This document shows, piece after piece, positions 62,830 through 64,000 of a stretch of 64,000 bases of DNA (positions are counted from its first letter, which is position 1; every line of letters begins with the position of its first letter). A program made the position numbers and the translations under genes. Source of the DNA: Ceratotherium simum simum (taxonomy: Eukaryota > Chordata > Mammalia > Perissodactyla > Rhinocerotidae); assembly GCF_000283155.1 (NCBI RefSeq), contig NW_004454181.1:25137057-25201056 (forward strand), read 5' to 3'. Under the pieces are notes generated by a model. It saw only the letters and a program-made list of their open reading frames with translations. It made no database searches and was not told the origin of the DNA.

Positions 62830-63340
62830 GTTAGTGCATCAGTTCAGTGTCACAGTGGGAAACAGAAGTCACCACAACAGAGACTTTAGTGAAGAGACTA
62901 CCAATAGAAGCGCAAGTAGAGTTAAGGGACAGACGAGGAATGTTGAGGCACTTGATGCCTAGCAACAGGGGAAAGCCATGGACTCCCTAAGGCTGAAAGG
63001 GCAAGGGTAGGGAGTAGTGTTATCAGATTCCAGTGAGAGACAGATCCATGCAGGAGGGACCACCAGCAGGAGCTACAGAGATGGAGGGATGCAATCACAA
63101 CCAGAGAGTCATGCTGAAGCAGGAAAGAGTGGGGGAAAGTGCCCTGTCCTCTCTCTCCTCCCACCTTCTGATAGCCCTCCTCTCTTCCCACTGGCCCAGC
63201 ACAATGTGGCACAAGACGGCAAAGGAGCCCAAGTGAAGTAGCCCAGAGGGGTTAATCTCCCAAGGCAGGGAACAGGACAGAAAACAGTAGAAAGAGATGC
63301 AGAGAGGAGGGCAAATGGATAATAACCAGCAGAGGTGTAA
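62830..63340 (-). mobile_element. Old dispersed repeat, class unassigned
   Basis: 'gccctcctctcttcccactg', 'gcccagcacaatgtggc', 'aggggttaatctcccaaggc' and 'gcaaatggataataaccagc' resemble a dispersed mammalian sequence that I remember in this order but cannot name. Six overlapping frames at 62922-63418 come from it. Confidence 0.4.
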
Positions 63341-63569
63341 GGAATCTGGGAACTCAGTTACGTAGGACAGTTGAGGCAAATGTAGAGTGATAACCTGGTG
63401 GGAACATATTTCCCACAATACTTGAAGGGTTGATGAATACAGCAGAGAGGAGACAGTGCTCCAATGGACAAAACAATGAAGAGTGAATCAAACGTGTGTA
63501 GACTTGAACCTGATAAAAAGAAATTTTTAACAAATACGGAAAGGACTGTTTTATAGAGTACTATTTGTC

Positions 63570-63695
63570 ATCACCAGAAATCTTCAAGCCTAGAGTAAAA
63601 ACTGCCTGTCAGGGGTTTTATAGAAAAGACTCTGGTATAAAAATGGGTCCAGATGACCTCTATGGTGTCTTCCAACCTAAGATCCTATGACTGTG
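63570..63695 (+). mobile_element. MIR3-like SINE fragment
   Basis: 'ccagatgacctctatggtgt', 'cttccaacctaagatcctat' and 'gactgtgggg' follow the MIR3 3' end. Confidence 0.5.
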
Positions 63696-64000
63696 GGGTG
63701 TTATGAGAACCAGGCCAGTCAGATCTCACGGGAGATGGCTGAGTCAAACTGCACCAGGAGCACAGCCTCAGGACTCGGCAAATGACACTCAGCCAGGCTA
63801 TTCCTTCACCTCTCCCTGACATTGGGAGTGATGTTACTATGTTGCCATATCCAGCCTGACAGCTGGAGCCTCCTTTTCATAACAATAACACCCTCTGACC
63901 TCTCTGGAGGGTTCTCACTCCACCTCTGAGTGTATTGCTAAGAGCATCACATTTGATGATTTGTGTATTCAGAGGGCTTTCACGCCTCAAGCATGTGAAA
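63696..64000. other. No recognised feature
   Basis: Nothing recognised up to the window end. Confidence 0.4.

Noticed and set aside
62922..63418. Several overlapping frames near the window end
   Set aside because: Arise on both strands within what looks like a dispersed repeat; no domain.
1..64000. CRISPR array, operon, or prokaryotic mobile system
   Set aside because: The sequence is mammalian; no regularly spaced direct repeats or dense coding are present.

Overview
Organism and overall character. The window is nuclear DNA from a placental mammal and contains no recognisable protein-coding or structural RNA gene. At least seven copies of the perissodactyl ERE SINE (tRNA-like head beginning ggggccggcccggtggc, body with the tandem motif gttagctcagggc..atcttcctc) point to Perissodactyla, most likely an equid; rhinoceros or tapir cannot be excluded from sequence alone. 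No open reading frame exceeds about 158 codons, and those that look protein-like are decayed LINE-1 ORF2 pieces. The window is best read as intergenic or deep intronic DNA.

Layout. 0-10 kb: an antisense L1 piece, MIR and L2 fragments, a solo gammaretrovirus-like LTR (1980-2640), an MLT1-like LTR (3830-4402), a MER20 (6181-6377), an ERE, and L2 pieces. 10-14 kb: an ERE, a hAT transposon (10661-11373) split by another ERE and by a 219-base assembly gap, a MIR split by an MLT1 LTR with an ERE at its 3' junction, and an ERE. 14-23 kb: mostly unannotated DNA plus a 3.5-kb pyrimidine-rich L2-like block (16930-20455). 23-29 kb: an L1 3' end, a solo LTR (24307-24783), MIRs, MER20, a Tigger-type MITE inside a MIR, and an antisense L1 piece. 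29.7-34.6 kb: a deeply nested block in which an old L1 is split by an L2-like element, itself split by a tRNA-Glu-headed SINE that contains an ERE; the same old L1 is split again by a second L1 that carries a third L1 scrap. 35-46 kb: MIR fragments, three MLT1-like LTRs, one ERE, and a 2.26-kb L1 with target-site duplication inside an ERVL-type LTR. 46-58 kb: L2, MIR and L1 remnants, microsatellites and the largest unannotated stretches. 58-64 kb: a Tigger element, an MLT1 LTR inside another MLT1 LTR inside a MIR, a 925-bp ERVL-type LTR, MER5 and MIR fragments.

What the pieces do together. There is no pathway here. The value of the window is as a record of insertions: matching target-site duplications and host elements that resume on the far side of each insert give a relative order from MIR/L2 through L1M/MaLR/DNA transposons to ERE. 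Family names are from memory of consensus sequences and need a RepeatMasker/Dfam run; boundaries supported by target-site duplications are good to a few bases, the others to about 10-30 bases.
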